DNA of 64,000 nt from Allacma fusca (lineage: Eukaryota; Arthropoda; Collembola; Symphypleona; Sminthuridae). This document shows positions 38,767-50,780 of this stretch, piece by piece (position 1 is the stretch's first letter; each line of letters opens with the position of its first letter). The DNA lies in contig OX359246.1 in the NCBI GenBank assembly GCA_947179485.1, forward strand, positions 8,680,001 through 8,744,000. Reading direction: 5' to 3'. The position numbers were made by a program, and so were the translations under genes. The notes beneath the pieces were generated by a model. That model searched no databases, had not been told where the DNA came from, and saw only the letters and a list, made by a program, of their open reading frames with translations.

Positions 38767-40816
38767 ATGGTCTCGTTTTTACTGGCCTTGCTGGGGCTAG
38801 CAGCTGCTTTGGTCTATTATTTTCTCTGCAATGGTGGCAGTGACTCCAAAGGGAAATATCCTCCTGGTATTTCCAATCTAAAATTTCCTTTAAAAATATT
38901 TTCGAATCTATATACTCAAATATAATAATATTTATTTCATAACATAAGATATGATTAATTATATGCTTACAAAATACCTGGAAATAAAAACATTATTTTG
39001 ACATCTGCAGCCCCCCGACTGGCTCTCCCATTTATCGGCCATTTGCATTTACTGGGGGCGAAGCCCCACGTGACCTTTCTCAGGTGGAGCCAGAAGCACG
39101 GGAAAATATTTTCCGCCCAGCTTGGGCAATACAAGTAAATTAAATTAATTCAATAATTCATTATAAATACTTAATAACAGTTGCATTATAAATTTAAAAT
39201 TATCCCAATACATCTGGGCACATGGTTGGGACTGACTTTCAGAGTCCTGGTCATAAATGGTCACAAGGAAATCCAGCTCGTGTTGAATGACAGTCGGATC
39301 ACTGGGAGACCTCAATTCCCTCTCTTGGAGACCCTCACAAACGGACCAAATGGTATGGAAAGACGTTTTTTCTGTACCATTTAATATTTTAAAAATTATT
39401 GTGTAATTATTACGTTTTTATATCTATTTCTGAAGGTATCCAGAACAATAGGACGGAATCATGGAACGATCTCCGGCGCTTTACCTTGCACAACCTCAAG
39501 GGCTTGGGCATTGGCAGGGGACTCCAGAGCCTCAATATTCAATCTGAAATAGCACATCTCCAGGGAAATCTTTCTAAGGCCAGAGGCCCTGTAGATATCA
39601 AAACTGCTGTCCTTGAGGCCATGGGTAGTTCAGTATGGGAGATTGTGGCTGGCCAACGCCTGGAAGATGAATTCGTATTGAGGACATTAAGGAATATTGA
39701 CAGGTAATTGTATTTTTTCAATACGCTGGAATAACTTCGGAAATTGTATCAACATTAGGGATTTTTGCATTTCTTACAGCATTTTTTTAATTTAAAATTT
39801 TGTATGAGAAGATGTGTAAACAAAATTGGGGTAGCTACGTATTTCCCTCACTGGTCAACCCCCTTGTTGGTCCCTGTTTGGAAGGAGTTAGCATTGCTGT
39901 CGGGACATCTGGCGGAGTTCCAGCATAAGCAAATTGAGGATCACGTGAAGAGTTTAGATCCAGAACATCCTCGGGATTTCATAGATTTGTTCATCATGGA
40001 CAGCACTCTCCGGAAACAAGACTTAGTGTCCGTAATGAACGAGTTCCTGATTGGGGGATGTCTTCCGACAGCTTGGACATTGGCCTGGGCTATTCTGTAT
40101 TTGTCGGTGAATCCAGATGTGCAAGACGGACTTCAGGAGGAAATTGACTCTGTCCTGGGATCCACTCAGCCTACAATGGAGGCTAGACCGAAGTAAACAA
40201 AATTAAAAGTAAAAATCGTCACAAATGTCTCGGTGTGAATTTCCCTGGAAGAAATTTTTTTCCGAATCCGAAAATAATTACAAAATTACCTAAATATACC
40301 AAATTTTAAAATTTTATCAGGATAAAATATCTTTGTACATGTTTTTTTACTCTGTTTTGCAGGATGCCATTAGCCATTGCAGTTTTGATGGAAACATTAC
40401 GAAAGTCATCTTTTTTTCCGTTGGGGGTATTCCATTCAACGACGGAGGATATGACCCTTTTTGACTTCCAGATACCAAAGGATACCATCATTTGCGCCAA
40501 CTTATACTCGGCTCATCATGACGTGGAGGTTTGGACTGATCCCGATAATTTCCGGCCGTCCAGATTCATTGCACCGGACGGGAACGGTGGGAAAAAATTA
40601 CTCCGGAATGAGGCCTCCATCCCGTTCTCTACAGGGAAACGGTCCTGCGTGGGGGAGCTTATGGCAAAAGAACTACTCTTTCTATATTTGACTAGTTTAT
40701 TCCAAAAATTTACATTCCGACTTTCGAATGAGGCTGAAATCACGAGGGACATTGAGTCTCGTGGGGGATTTTTATCCTTGCCCCCCGACTTTAATGTAGT
40801 GGTCACGGAGAGGTGA
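38767..40816 (+). CDS. Cytochrome P450, probably CYP2 clan, atypical I-helix
   Basis: Six exons, 38767-38866, 39011-39134, 39243-39352, 39436-39703, 39812-40192 and 40363-40816, give 478 residues. An N-terminal membrane anchor (FLLALLGLAAALVYYFL) and the proline hinge YPPGAPRLALPFIGHL indicate a microsomal P450. The ExxR motif is ETLR (338-341), the PERF-type motif is FRPSRF, and the haem loop is FSTGKRSCVGE with Cys423. IPKDTIICANLYSAHHD resembles CYP2-clan enzymes. The I-helix reads GGCLPTA (282-288) where A/G-G-x-D/E-T-T is usual, so the acid-alcohol pair for oxygen activation is missing. Exons 3 and 5 have weak acceptors chosen by phase. An open frame also runs upstream of exon 3 to 39181, after a strong acceptor, but its phase does not fit exon 2. 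Substrate unknown. Confidence 0.85.
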
Positions 40817-41292
40817 TTAAATTGAGTTACCCCATGTAAACAGATGTGTTAGAGGGGCGAGGCGTTTGCGCAGAATGTTTACGTCCCATGCGGAATTTTT
40901 ATAATACAATTAATGTAATTATTACCTTCTAACGGATACATATTGTTTTATATTAGGGGAGAAATATTATTACTTTTTATCAATCCTCGGTCGATGAGAC
41001 CCTTTTCATATTTTTAGTAATTTATTTGATGCTTGTTGGCATAATTAAAAATATCACCTTAATGTATTAATTTACTAATTATTCTTACTCCTGTAAAGCT
41101 GAAATTGTAATTTATTAGAAGAAGAATTTTAAATAATACTGAAAATTCATCTGGAGTTTATCCGTCTGTCATACTCTCTGTAAATATGAACACACATGTT
41201 TTGAAGGGATTTTGAAAATCTGAAGATGACACCGAAATAGGTAATTGCTTGTGAGATGAATATTGTTATTGGCCATTTAGTTTAATACTAGT

Positions 41293-41298
41293 AATAAA
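41293..41298 (+). promoter_or_regulatory. Candidate poly(A) signal, P450
   Basis: An AATAAA hexamer about 480 bases past the P450 stop. The 3' end is not otherwise defined. From here to 42039 I see no gene; the open frame 41318-41710 has no recognisable motif. Confidence 0.35.
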
Positions 41299-42039
41299 GA
41301 CATATTTTTTTTACTGATTGGCCGTATATTTTGGGCGTGAAAGTTCTACTGCTAAAACACGATTTGTTTTAGTTACCAATTTCCCCCCTACGTCATATTT
41401 CTGGCTCCCGCGGGCGCAATATTTTACTGGCGCTGGTGAAATATATGATTTGAATCCGAGTAACTTTTGTCAAAGACTTTGCTGCCAATCACAAATTTTG
41501 ATATTTATATTTCATAGACGGAATATTACTAATAAAATGACAACGTCCTTCATACTATACTTATGCAGAGCAATTGCAACTTACAATCATACAGGAACCA
41601 CTTTGGTCACTCCTTTGGTACTAACTTTTAAACTACGCTACAGCCCTAAAAATATTTTTTTATTATTGTGCTCCATAAAACTCATTCTTATCGGAACACT
41701 AGTATATTGAATCCAGAGAGCATTAATATGGACCAAGGTCAATTAAAAGTCTACAAACTCTCCATAAATTCTGCAATAAAATTTTATACATGATATCTAC
41801 ATGATAGGTCGCGTTGACTATTTCATGCGTAAGTCCAGTATATACGCCAAAGCAAAGATTGTTGGTAATAATAATTATGCACTTATTTTTACCAAAATTC
41901 TAGGAATTTTCTTCATTTTCGGTGTTAAAGTAGACATTAGTCCTTGAAATTTCCAGATCTGTTCCGAGACTTCTGGTCTCATCTGGTCTAGAGCTTCCAC
42001 AGGGGCAGGGCCGTCCCGCGGGACACGGGGCGGTCCCAG

Positions 42040-42280
42040 GAACAAACATACTTCGCCCACACAAAATCGGGACGAAAACGCGGTCATTAAAATTGTCTCC
42101 ACATAAGTTCGCGATGGGGACAAAATTTTTCCCCACATTAAATAGGGACGGGACACGGACAGCAAGATTGTCCCCGTAGATAATCTGGACGGGGACAGAC
42201 AAATTGTCGCAACAGATAATCGGGACTGGACGGGGACAGCAAAATTGTCCCCGTAGATAATAGGGACATTAGGGACCCGA
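42040..42280. repeat. GC-rich degenerate minisatellite
   Basis: About six units of roughly 33-46 bases, starting near 42042, 42088, 42121, 42164, 42200 and 42241. The core reads CAAAATTGTCCCCGTAGATA followed by ATxGGGAC. The last three units are best preserved. GC content is strikingly higher than the AT-rich surroundings. A sequence like CAGGGCCGTCCC at about 42007-42018 just before it resembles a hAT terminus, so the array may be the subterminal region of a truncated element; no matching right end was found. Confidence 0.7.
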
Positions 42281-42476
42281 TATGTCCCGTTTCTAGTTCT
42301 TGGTAGACCCAAGGACAGCTACTTCAGCTCTATTTACACAGGGGTTGGGACAGCAACAGGAGCAACCTGTAAGAGCTAAAGCTTTCAAAACTCGTCTCAA
42401 ACTTACCCCAGGCTGGTCATTTGTAAGGCAGGCGCCCACCCTTGCCCTTCCCAAAACGTTCCCTCTCACATTTCTC

Positions 42477-43546
42477 CAGTGATGCTCATTCGAATTCCCA
42501 CTACTCTAAAATACGCTATGTAGAAATGCGCCAGTTACACCTGCCGTTACTACTACAAAATTCAGATGTGACAGTGTAAACCACTACCTCTAATTACAAC
42601 ACATTTATATTTACAGAAAACACTACCCACTACCACTACCAGTACTTTTGTTGGCGCCTACATAACCACTACCGAACCTCTACTCTAAAAACATTATATT
42701 CGCCACCCACTACTCTACACTTCGCTAACGCAAGACGCAAAAAAATGTTCGAATTTTGAAAGTATTTTTTAATAAATGTTTCAAGTAATTCCAAGCGATA
42801 CCTAATAACCTAATGCGAGAACTACAGCAAAGCTACTACGTAACATACGTAACACTGTCATCCCCCACTATCATACATAACGCAATGATAATTAATTTAT
42901 GCATAACTTAAATAATTAGTACTAAAATTATGTCGGAAATTACTCTTGTCTTGTAGAAATTGCAGTCCTTTGATTTTCACACATATTCTTAACAATTAAA
43001 CCTCGCTCTCAAATATTTTCACTAAATATGCCAAGAATGCCTACGCGTTGAAATCGGGTCTAATCAAATATTGCGTTAGGTAAAAGAGTACAAAAATACC
43101 ACCTACTGTGCGTAACGTTAGCATATCGTTAAGGAAAACCACCACCGATCGACTAAGCGTTACATAATTTATGCATGCCGTCTTACTTTGAAATTAGGTT
43201 ACGCACGCTTAGGCATAACGTTTAACATTATATAACTGGTGCGTTTCACTCTTTCACTTGAGGAAGTAATGGTTAAAGGTTAGCACTACTTATGTATGAA
43301 ATACTGAAGCCTATACCACTACCTCTACTCTGTTGCCACTGCAATAATTTGACGGAACTACAATGCGTTATTTTAATAAGTACAGCAACCCGCTACCTCT
43401 ACCTACCACTACTCCTAGCAGAAACTATCTGAGTGCGGTCCTACTCTACCAATAACTACTTAATATATGTACTTATTAGAAATACTCTACACTTTACCAC
43501 TATTCCACTACCACTACGGAAAAGTAGAGTAGTGTGAGCATCACTG
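42477..43546. mobile_element. Non-autonomous hAT element with perfect ends
   Basis: The element is 1,070 bases long. The left end CAGTGATGCTCA (42477-42488) and right end TGAGCATCACTG (43535-43546) are perfect 12-base inverted repeats. They are followed inward by related CACTACTCTA blocks. Both sides are flanked by the identical 8-base sequence CATTTCTC (42469-42476 and 43547-43554), the target duplication length of hAT transposons. CAG...CTG termini are also typical of hAT. The interior is rich in CACTAC and ACTACT motifs, and no transposase frame is present, so it must be moved in trans. Perfect flanks suggest a fairly recent insertion. It lies between the P450 and COPB2. Confidence 0.9.
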
Positions 43547-43980
43547 CATTTCTCCCATACAGAATCAAACTTTAGCTCCAGTTCTGGTCTTCAAAAGGGA
43601 ATCTCTTCCTGTAAACAGACATCCTTGCCCCTTCCAAGAGCCAGTGTTCAAAGGCTGAGCTGAGTTGTCATCTACTTTTGGCCGAAAGTCAGGACGGGGA
43701 CTCGATAGAAAGGGAGCATTAACATAAGCCGCTGTAATAAGTCATCAAAGCCAGAGCGTTAATGTTGGGAGGATTTCATTGAAACATCTCAAAATTTAAA
43801 GGTTCCAAATAAAAAAAGGAAATATTTTTTTTTAATAATCCTATAGAATTCCTGGGATTTGTCGGAAATAGATTCCTTCACATATAAGCTCCATATTACA
43901 TTAATTACCATTGGTACAGACCCGCTCCTTCTTTTTGACCCGTCTGGCCTCCCGGATTCGTCCACTACCCTTCCGTCGTT

Positions 43981-46900
43981 ATGGTAACCTTTTTGAAACT
44001 TAAGACTCACTTTAATATTTTAAGTGCTTATTTATGACTGTGAAGAGCAGCCGTGGAGCTGACATTCCAAAAATTCCCCTGCATTTTTTAAAATCAGCCT
44101 TACATATGTTCCAATTTTGTTTAAAAATTTTTTGAGTTCCATAAATAATTCCGTAATATCCAACGTCTGTTTAGAATTGTGTTAAAGATTTGTGGTGATC
44201 CCAACTTTAAAGGAAATAGGAAAGAAATAGATTTTTAAAAACGGGAGCATTTAATTCCTTCCAAATGAGAAATTATGAACAAAATTTTAGACAGATTATT
44301 TCTTGGGGATGGCTCCAGCAACAATAGCACCGGCAATAGTAACAGGAGTGGCTATAATGGAGCTGTTCGGTTTGGGGCTGTAAATTTATTTATTAATGTT
44401 TATTGGGATTTTTAGTATGATTGTAAATTAATTAAGTTACTGTCAATGGGACAAAATATTTGAAATGTTTTGAAATGATGTTTTTGCTGAATGTATTTAA
44501 TTGAAGAAGTTGAAGACTGATGTGTTGAGGGAAGAAAGGGATTTTGCTAATTTGTTGTATTATTCTATTTTTCTAGCCTCTCAAATTAGAAGTGAAGAGG
44601 AAGTTGACCGCCCGATCTGACCGGGTCAAATGTGTGGATCTGCATCCGACGGAGCCGTGGATGCTAGTGGCGTTGTACAACGGGAATGTCCATGTGTGGA
44701 ATCATGAGAATCAGCAGTTGATCAAGACATTTGAGGTATTTATGAGAGATATTTTTATTTGGATATCAAATAACTCATTCATTTAATGACGCTGATAGTT
44801 TTGGTAATATTGTCTGCTGAGGTAATCTCATTGGAATGATTTTAGGGGACAAAAGCGTACCTCCGACCCCCTTCCCCGTAATTTAAGTTGGAAGGCTTTA
44901 AACTTGAAAGTAAAATATGCTCATATATGGAACAAATCATAGTCCAATGAAATGTTTGAGGGAAACTTTTAGAATTTAGGACAGTAGTGTATTGTTAGGA
45001 AAGTTTCTTCAAAAACATATATTTTTGAAAATTACCATGTGTCAAGTCCTATCAGGACAAATAGGTTAGGAGTAATGTTGGAAATTGACAAAAACCTGAA
45101 TTTGACCCGATTCGGGTTACTGTGTTTCAACCAATGAAACAAAATACGCAGGCATGTGTAGTACGTTCTCTCCCCTCAGTTTTCGATGCCTTTAATGGTA
45201 ATAATAATAATGTGGTCTATATCAGCTGATATGATCTGAGTTCTTACATCATGCAAATTTTGTTGACTTATGGGTAGATGTGCTCGATGTGTTCGCCGTT
45301 AGTTTCCTACTATTTTTCTCTTGGTGGTCTTGGCCTCTGTATCTTGTGGTAGCTCTTTAAATTTACAAGCTGGTTTTCAGTTTCAATGGCATATTCCTTA
45401 CGAGGGAGTAGTTCTGCGGAGTCTACAGTAAATTAATTGGTCTCCACTTCCACCTGCCCACCTTTTCCATATTGCGTTCAGGTGGTTGGACTTGGCCACC
45501 CATATTCTTGTTGCCCTATTCCGAAGTTCTGAATAAATATTTACAGTAGGGAGCTCATATTGGTTTGGTAGAATTCTTCTGCGCCCTCGTGTATCTCTGT
45601 ATTTTTGTAGTTCTCATTCTGATATTTCTGCACATTTTTAGTCGATTTACGTCTATTTTTTTCGAGTAATTGATGCTCTTTCGTCACCAGGTAATCGCGG
45701 CTCGGTTTATTGAATTAATCAGTTAGCAGATTCATCAGATGATTAGTTTCGTGTGCAGTATTATTATCCTCGGCTGTTGACGATACTTGTGTAAGGTACT
45801 TATGGCATTCCTTCGCATACTTAGTGGCTCCCTCTCTGTATGTGTTGTATGTGGGTAAAAAGCATTTGGATGTTTCGTTATTAGGCTTTTTATGGGTTAA
45901 CAACCAGTCTCGACCTTCTGCGCGTACCCGGGTGTTAATATGTAGACTCTAGTGGCTTTATGTAAAAGCTACTTGTATTTCTAGAATCAGATCTGACTTA
46001 CTGCACATTGTAATAATAATGTACATGTAATTACACGTGTTTTAATTCACAAATCACAGCAAGTTATTTAAAGGGATTAAATTGCATCACTTGTGTGATG
46101 AAACTATTTAATTGATTGCGTATAACATTAATATACACATCATATTGTCATTAAGCGTAATAATTAATATTTCAGTGATAAGCAGTATCATTCCCGTTAA
46201 AATTCCCCTGTACTTATGACAAAATTAAAGTCTGGACGACAAATTACAATTTTTAGATTTGAGATTTGAGATGTTTGCATTTGATTGGTAATATTACAGT
46301 TTTTATTGATGCGATGATTTTAATTTCCAGGTGTGTGATCTCCCAGTGAGAACAGCAAAGTTTGTTCCGAGGAAGAATTGGGTGGTTACAGGTTCGGATG
46401 ATGTTCAAGTTCGAGTATTCAATTACAATACTTTGGAACGCGTACACTCCTTTGAGGCACACTCGGACTATGTTCGTTGCATTGTTGTACATCCCACTCA
46501 ACCTTATGTGCTGACAAGTAGTGGTGAGTCTCAATTTTGATGTACATATGTCAAATGGCAACCGTCAGGTTGGATACATTAGTGTCATAATGATGGTTTT
46601 ACTTTATTGTGTCTTCGATTTACGTGTTATGTAAAATTAGATCAGTTTTTGATCATTTAAATTTTAGTTTTTGGGATGTAAGTAGTTGCAATTCCATTAA
46701 TTAGTATTTGCTTTTAAGACGACATGGTGATCAAGTTGTGGAATTGGGAGAAGGCCTGGACCTGCCAACAAGTCTTCGAGGGTCATACTCATTACGTAAT
46801 GCAAATAGTGATTAATCCCAAGGACAACAACACTTTCGCCTCGGCATCTTTAGATCGGACTGTTAAAGTAAGTCTTAATTCCCCTGAAACAACTAAGGAC

Positions 46901-49900
46901 GTAATCATACAAATTATTGTGATTCATAGTGAAAAATAGATCATAAACATGGTTTTGATTTACTTTTTGCACCAGGTGTGGCAATTAGGTTCCGCCACAC
47001 CAAACTTCACTCTCGAAGGCCACGACAAGGGAGTGAACTGTGTGGACTATTACTATGGCGGGGACAAGCCTTATCTGATTTCTGGTGCGGACGATCGCTT
47101 GGTCAAGATTTGGGACTACCAGAACAAGACCTGTGTTCAGACCTTGGAAGGTCATGCCTCAAACGTATCTGCTGTAGCTTTTCATCCCGAACTCCCTATC
47201 ATCCTCACAGGCTCTGAGGATGGTACAGTTCGACTCTGGCATGCGAATACTTATCGACTCGAATCTACTTTGAACTATGGCTTGGAAAGAGTCTGGACTA
47301 TTGCATGTTTACGTGGGTCAAACAACGTGGCAGTGGGTTATGATGAGGGAAGCATAATGGTGAAAGCAGGTCGGGAAGAGCCCGCTGTAAGCATGGATGC
47401 CAGTGGTAAGATCATTTGGGCTAGGCATTCAGAAGTTCAGCAGGCTAATCTTAAGGCATTGCCGGATGGGGGTGAGATTAAGGACGGGGAGAGACTGCCT
47501 TTGGCTGTTAAAGACATGGGCAGCTGTGAAATCTATCCTCAAACTATTGCACACAATCCCAATGGACGGTAAGTTCTAAATTCACCATCAATCATCAATG
47601 ATGAAGATTTGTTTAAGTCAAAAATATAGATTCGTATATTAATAGTGGATCAAGTATTTAATCTATTTGTCTCAGTTAAGTTCTGAAGTTAGCCCCTAAT
47701 GTGTGGCTTTAACGTATGTTGATTTGATATGTTAGGTTCGTGGTAGTCTGCGGCGATGGAGAGTTTATCATTTACACTGCCATGGCTCTTCGAAACAAGG
47801 CTTTTGGCTCTGCACAAGAATTCGTGTGGGCCCAGGACTCTTCTGAGTATGCCATCCGTGAGAACACTTCTAGCATAAGGATCTTTAAAAATTTCAAGGA
47901 GAAGCGAGCTTTTAAGCCTGAGTTCGGGGCTGAGAGCATCTTCGGAGGGTATTTGCTCGGTGTCAAGAGCATCTCGGGTTTGGCCTTTTACGACTGGGAG
48001 ACGCAGGAGCTAATTCGTAGAATAGAAATTACTCCTAAATCTGTTCACTGGTCCGAGAATGGGGAGCTTGTTTGTATAGCCACAGAAGAGAGCTACTTCA
48101 TCCTGAAATTCAGCGAGACGGCTTTGGCAGCAGCAAGAGAGTCCAAAGAGGGGCTGTCTGAGGATGGATATGATGATGCTTTTGATGTAAGTGTTCCCGT
48201 TTCTGTACTTGAAAACTTCTGGCATGTTATTTCAAAAATCTTAATAAATGTGTTTTAATGTAATAGGTATTGGGAGAGAACCAAGAAGTAGTGAAAACAG
48301 GTATTTGGGTTGGAGATTGCTTCATCTACACCAACAGCGCCAATAGGCTCAATTATTATGTGGGAGGGGAGATTGTGACAGTGTCCCATTTGGACAGAAC
48401 AATGTACCTTCTGGGATACATCCCGAAAGACAACAGGCTCTATTTGGGAGACAAGGAGCTGAATGTGGTGTCTTACTCTTTGCTTCTGTCTGTACTCGAA
48501 TACCAAACTGCAGTAATGCGGCGGGACTTTGAGACAGCTGATAAGGTTCTCCCTACAATTCCTAAGGACCAACGAACTCGGGTGGCACATTTCCTCGAGA
48601 AACAAGTACGCTATTCTATTTCATTACAATACGGAATTAAGGTTTTCTTTCGTATTCATTGTGGTTGGTTTTATGTTACCTTTAATCTCTAATTTTTATT
48701 ACCAGGGATTCCGAAAACAAGCCCTAGCCGTCACCTCCGACCCGGAACACCGCTTCGACTTGGCAGTGGGACTTGGTGACCTCAAAGTAGCTTATGAAAT
48801 TGCTGCAGAGGGAGACAGTGAGCAGAAATGGAAGCAACTTGCAGAGTTGGCAATTAAGCGGTGTGAATTTGGTTTGGCGCAAGAAGCTCTTCATAAAGCT
48901 AATGACATGGGTGGGCTTTTACTGTTGGCTACTTCCGCTGGAAATGCTGATATGGTCCTCCGGTTGGCCCAGAGTGCTGAAGAGGCCGGAAAAAACAACG
49001 TTAGCTTCACATCTTACTTCTTATTAGGCCAGTTGGATAAGTGCTTGGAAATTCTTATAGAGACAGATCGACTCCCAGAGGCTGCTTTCTTTGCTAGGTT
49101 TGGCTTTGCTACATTATATTTAATTTGATTCTGTAATAGTTGTGACCACAAAAATATTAACTCTCTAACAGAAACTAATCATTTAGTGGGATATTGTCAG
49201 TAATGATTTGATCATTCCTTCAGAACTTATTTGCCCTCCGAGGTTCCTCGCATAGTTTCTCTTTGGAAAGATTCTCTGGCCAAGGTGAGCGAAAAGGCTG
49301 CTGAGAGCTTGGCGGATCCTATCACTTATGAAAATCTATTCCCGGAGTATCAGGACTCACTCAAGGCCGAACAGTTTGTCAGGACTGAGCGTACCAGACT
49401 TGTCCCTGCGGCGGAATATCCTAACATAACTGTAAGGCTATGAATCATTATATTCATTATTGACAATGAGTGCTTAATTATGATTTATAACATATTTATT
49501 TTTGCCGTGAATTGTTTAATAATATTATGAATGTAGCTCTACTATAAACTTTAATTTTCAGAGCGCACCAGACCGAAACCCAGTAGAAGAGATGAGAGCT
49601 GCAGAATCCCAGGGTAAGTTCCGTTATATAGCTCCAGTAAAAGGGGACGGTCGGGATGATTCCAAACCGGAATTTGAAGAGAAAGAAAAGCCTGCTTTTG
49701 TAGCACCGTCGCTACAGAAACCAATAGTGCCTCAAGTTGTCGCTCCTGTTATTGCTCCAGTGGCTCCTCCACCCACATCTATACCCAAAGTAGCTTCCAG
49801 CGATGAGTTTCTGGACCCGGAGTTGGATCTAGACCTTGATGGAGTTACTTTAGATGACAATTTAGATTCTGGGGTGAGTTTTCTTTAATTATTTTGGTAT

Positions 49901-50014
49901 TCAATTCTTTTATTAATTTATCTACAGTGGAAACAATGTAATAATAAAATGTTTATGCTTTGATTATGTCCCCAGGATATCAATTTAGACGATGACTTTT
50001 TATCGGATGAGTAA
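43981..50014 (+). CDS. COPB2: Coatomer subunit beta' (COPB2)
   Basis: Exons: 43981-43983 (ATG only), 44577-44735, 46331-46523, 46719-46867, 46976-47568, 47736-48186, 48267-48605, 48706-49097, 49224-49431, 49562-49873 and 49976-50014, giving 945 residues. COPB2 is part of the COPI coat on Golgi membranes and binds dilysine retrieval signals. The N-terminal WD40 propeller starts [20 protein letters not shown]; a second propeller, including [20 protein letters not shown], and an alpha-solenoid ([24 protein letters not shown]) follow. The acidic tail ends [12 protein letters not shown]. Conservation with animal COPB2 is very high along the whole length. The start is inferred: the conserved protein begins M-P-L, exon 2 begins with the Pro codon, and 43981 is an ATG directly followed by a GTAACC donor. 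Exons 2 to 11 are secure. Confidence 0.95.
44296..44377 (-). other. Possible minus-strand terminal exon
   Basis: Inside COPB2 intron 1. On the minus strand a TTTACAG acceptor precedes an open stretch encoding about 26 residues, [20 protein letters not shown] and then GAIPKK, ending in a stop. It reads like a small hydrophobic C-terminus. No upstream exon was found, so it may be chance. Confidence 0.2.
44736..46330 (+). other. COPB2 intron 2 with degraded repeat-like sequence
   Basis: A 1.6 kb intron, much longer than the others in this gene. The minus strand of 45050-45900 is unusually open in pieces (for example 45903-45715, with [19 protein letters not shown]). This suggests a decayed retroelement or other inserted coding sequence, but no diagnostic domain is visible. 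Confidence 0.35.
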
Positions 50015-50151
50015 ACTGGAGATTTTTAAATCGTTTTCCTGGATTTGCAAAAGGGTTGGCAAAGCATTCAAAAGCAAGAGTCAACATTGTTTAATTATTA
50101 TTGTTATATGGATTTCTGCCGTGTCAAAACTCTTCAGTTAGAGTTATAGGA

Positions 50152-50157
50152 AATAAA
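50152..50157 (+). promoter_or_regulatory. Candidate poly(A) signal, COPB2
   Basis: An AATAAA hexamer 138 bases after the stop codon, a normal spacing. COPB2 and PEX14 are convergent. A minus-strand AATAAA at 50560-50565 is the likely PEX14 signal. Confidence 0.5.
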
Positions 50158-50780
50158 TGTAGGCAAACGCAAATGTTAGGTATTTGATAAAAGTGTTTTG
50201 TGTAGTACAGTAAATGTAATTTGATAAATTATTCACTCTGGGTGCATTCGTATATAAATAATTATTTAAATTGTGTAGCGCAAGTGTTAAGTTAACCACA
50301 GGTCCGGTAAAGCTTCTATAAATGTGATGTTTTTTAATTTTTGTGTGAGTGCTATCGCCAAGAAAAAAAACGTACTTGTTTTTATTCTGTGGGTTGACCA
50401 TCTAGCCCTGTTTGAGGTTCAATCAAATAATTATTTGTAAATTAAGAGTTTATATCTATATATAATGTAAAATTCTAAATATGAAAAACTAATAAAATCA
50501 TACTTCATTCCATTGCTATATATTATGTCCTGTACGAGCGGTAGTGGTCATAATATTATTTTATTTCAAATATTTAGCAAGGTTTTCAAATAGGATGTAT
50601 TTCCAACAATGGCAGTCCTTTTTGAGTGTTCCAATAATATTTGGAGGAAATCAAATATGGAAAAGTTTCATTAACAGGTAATCATGTACATTAACCATTG
50701 ATACCATTCAGAAGGGTTAACCAGAATATTAGTAAAACTAAAATCATATAAAGCTTCTGGAATTCAATTAAAAGTAAACA

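Noticed and set aside
41318-41710. 130-codon frame downstream of the P450
   Set aside because: It begins at the P450 poly(A) signal region, has no recognisable domain and is rich in low-complexity hydrophobic sequence.
44310-44384. Short ORF starting [20 protein letters not shown] as the COPB2 start
   Set aside because: Splicing from its end gives the wrong phase into exon 2. A phase-0 donor inside it is possible but would add non-conserved residues before the conserved PLKLEV.
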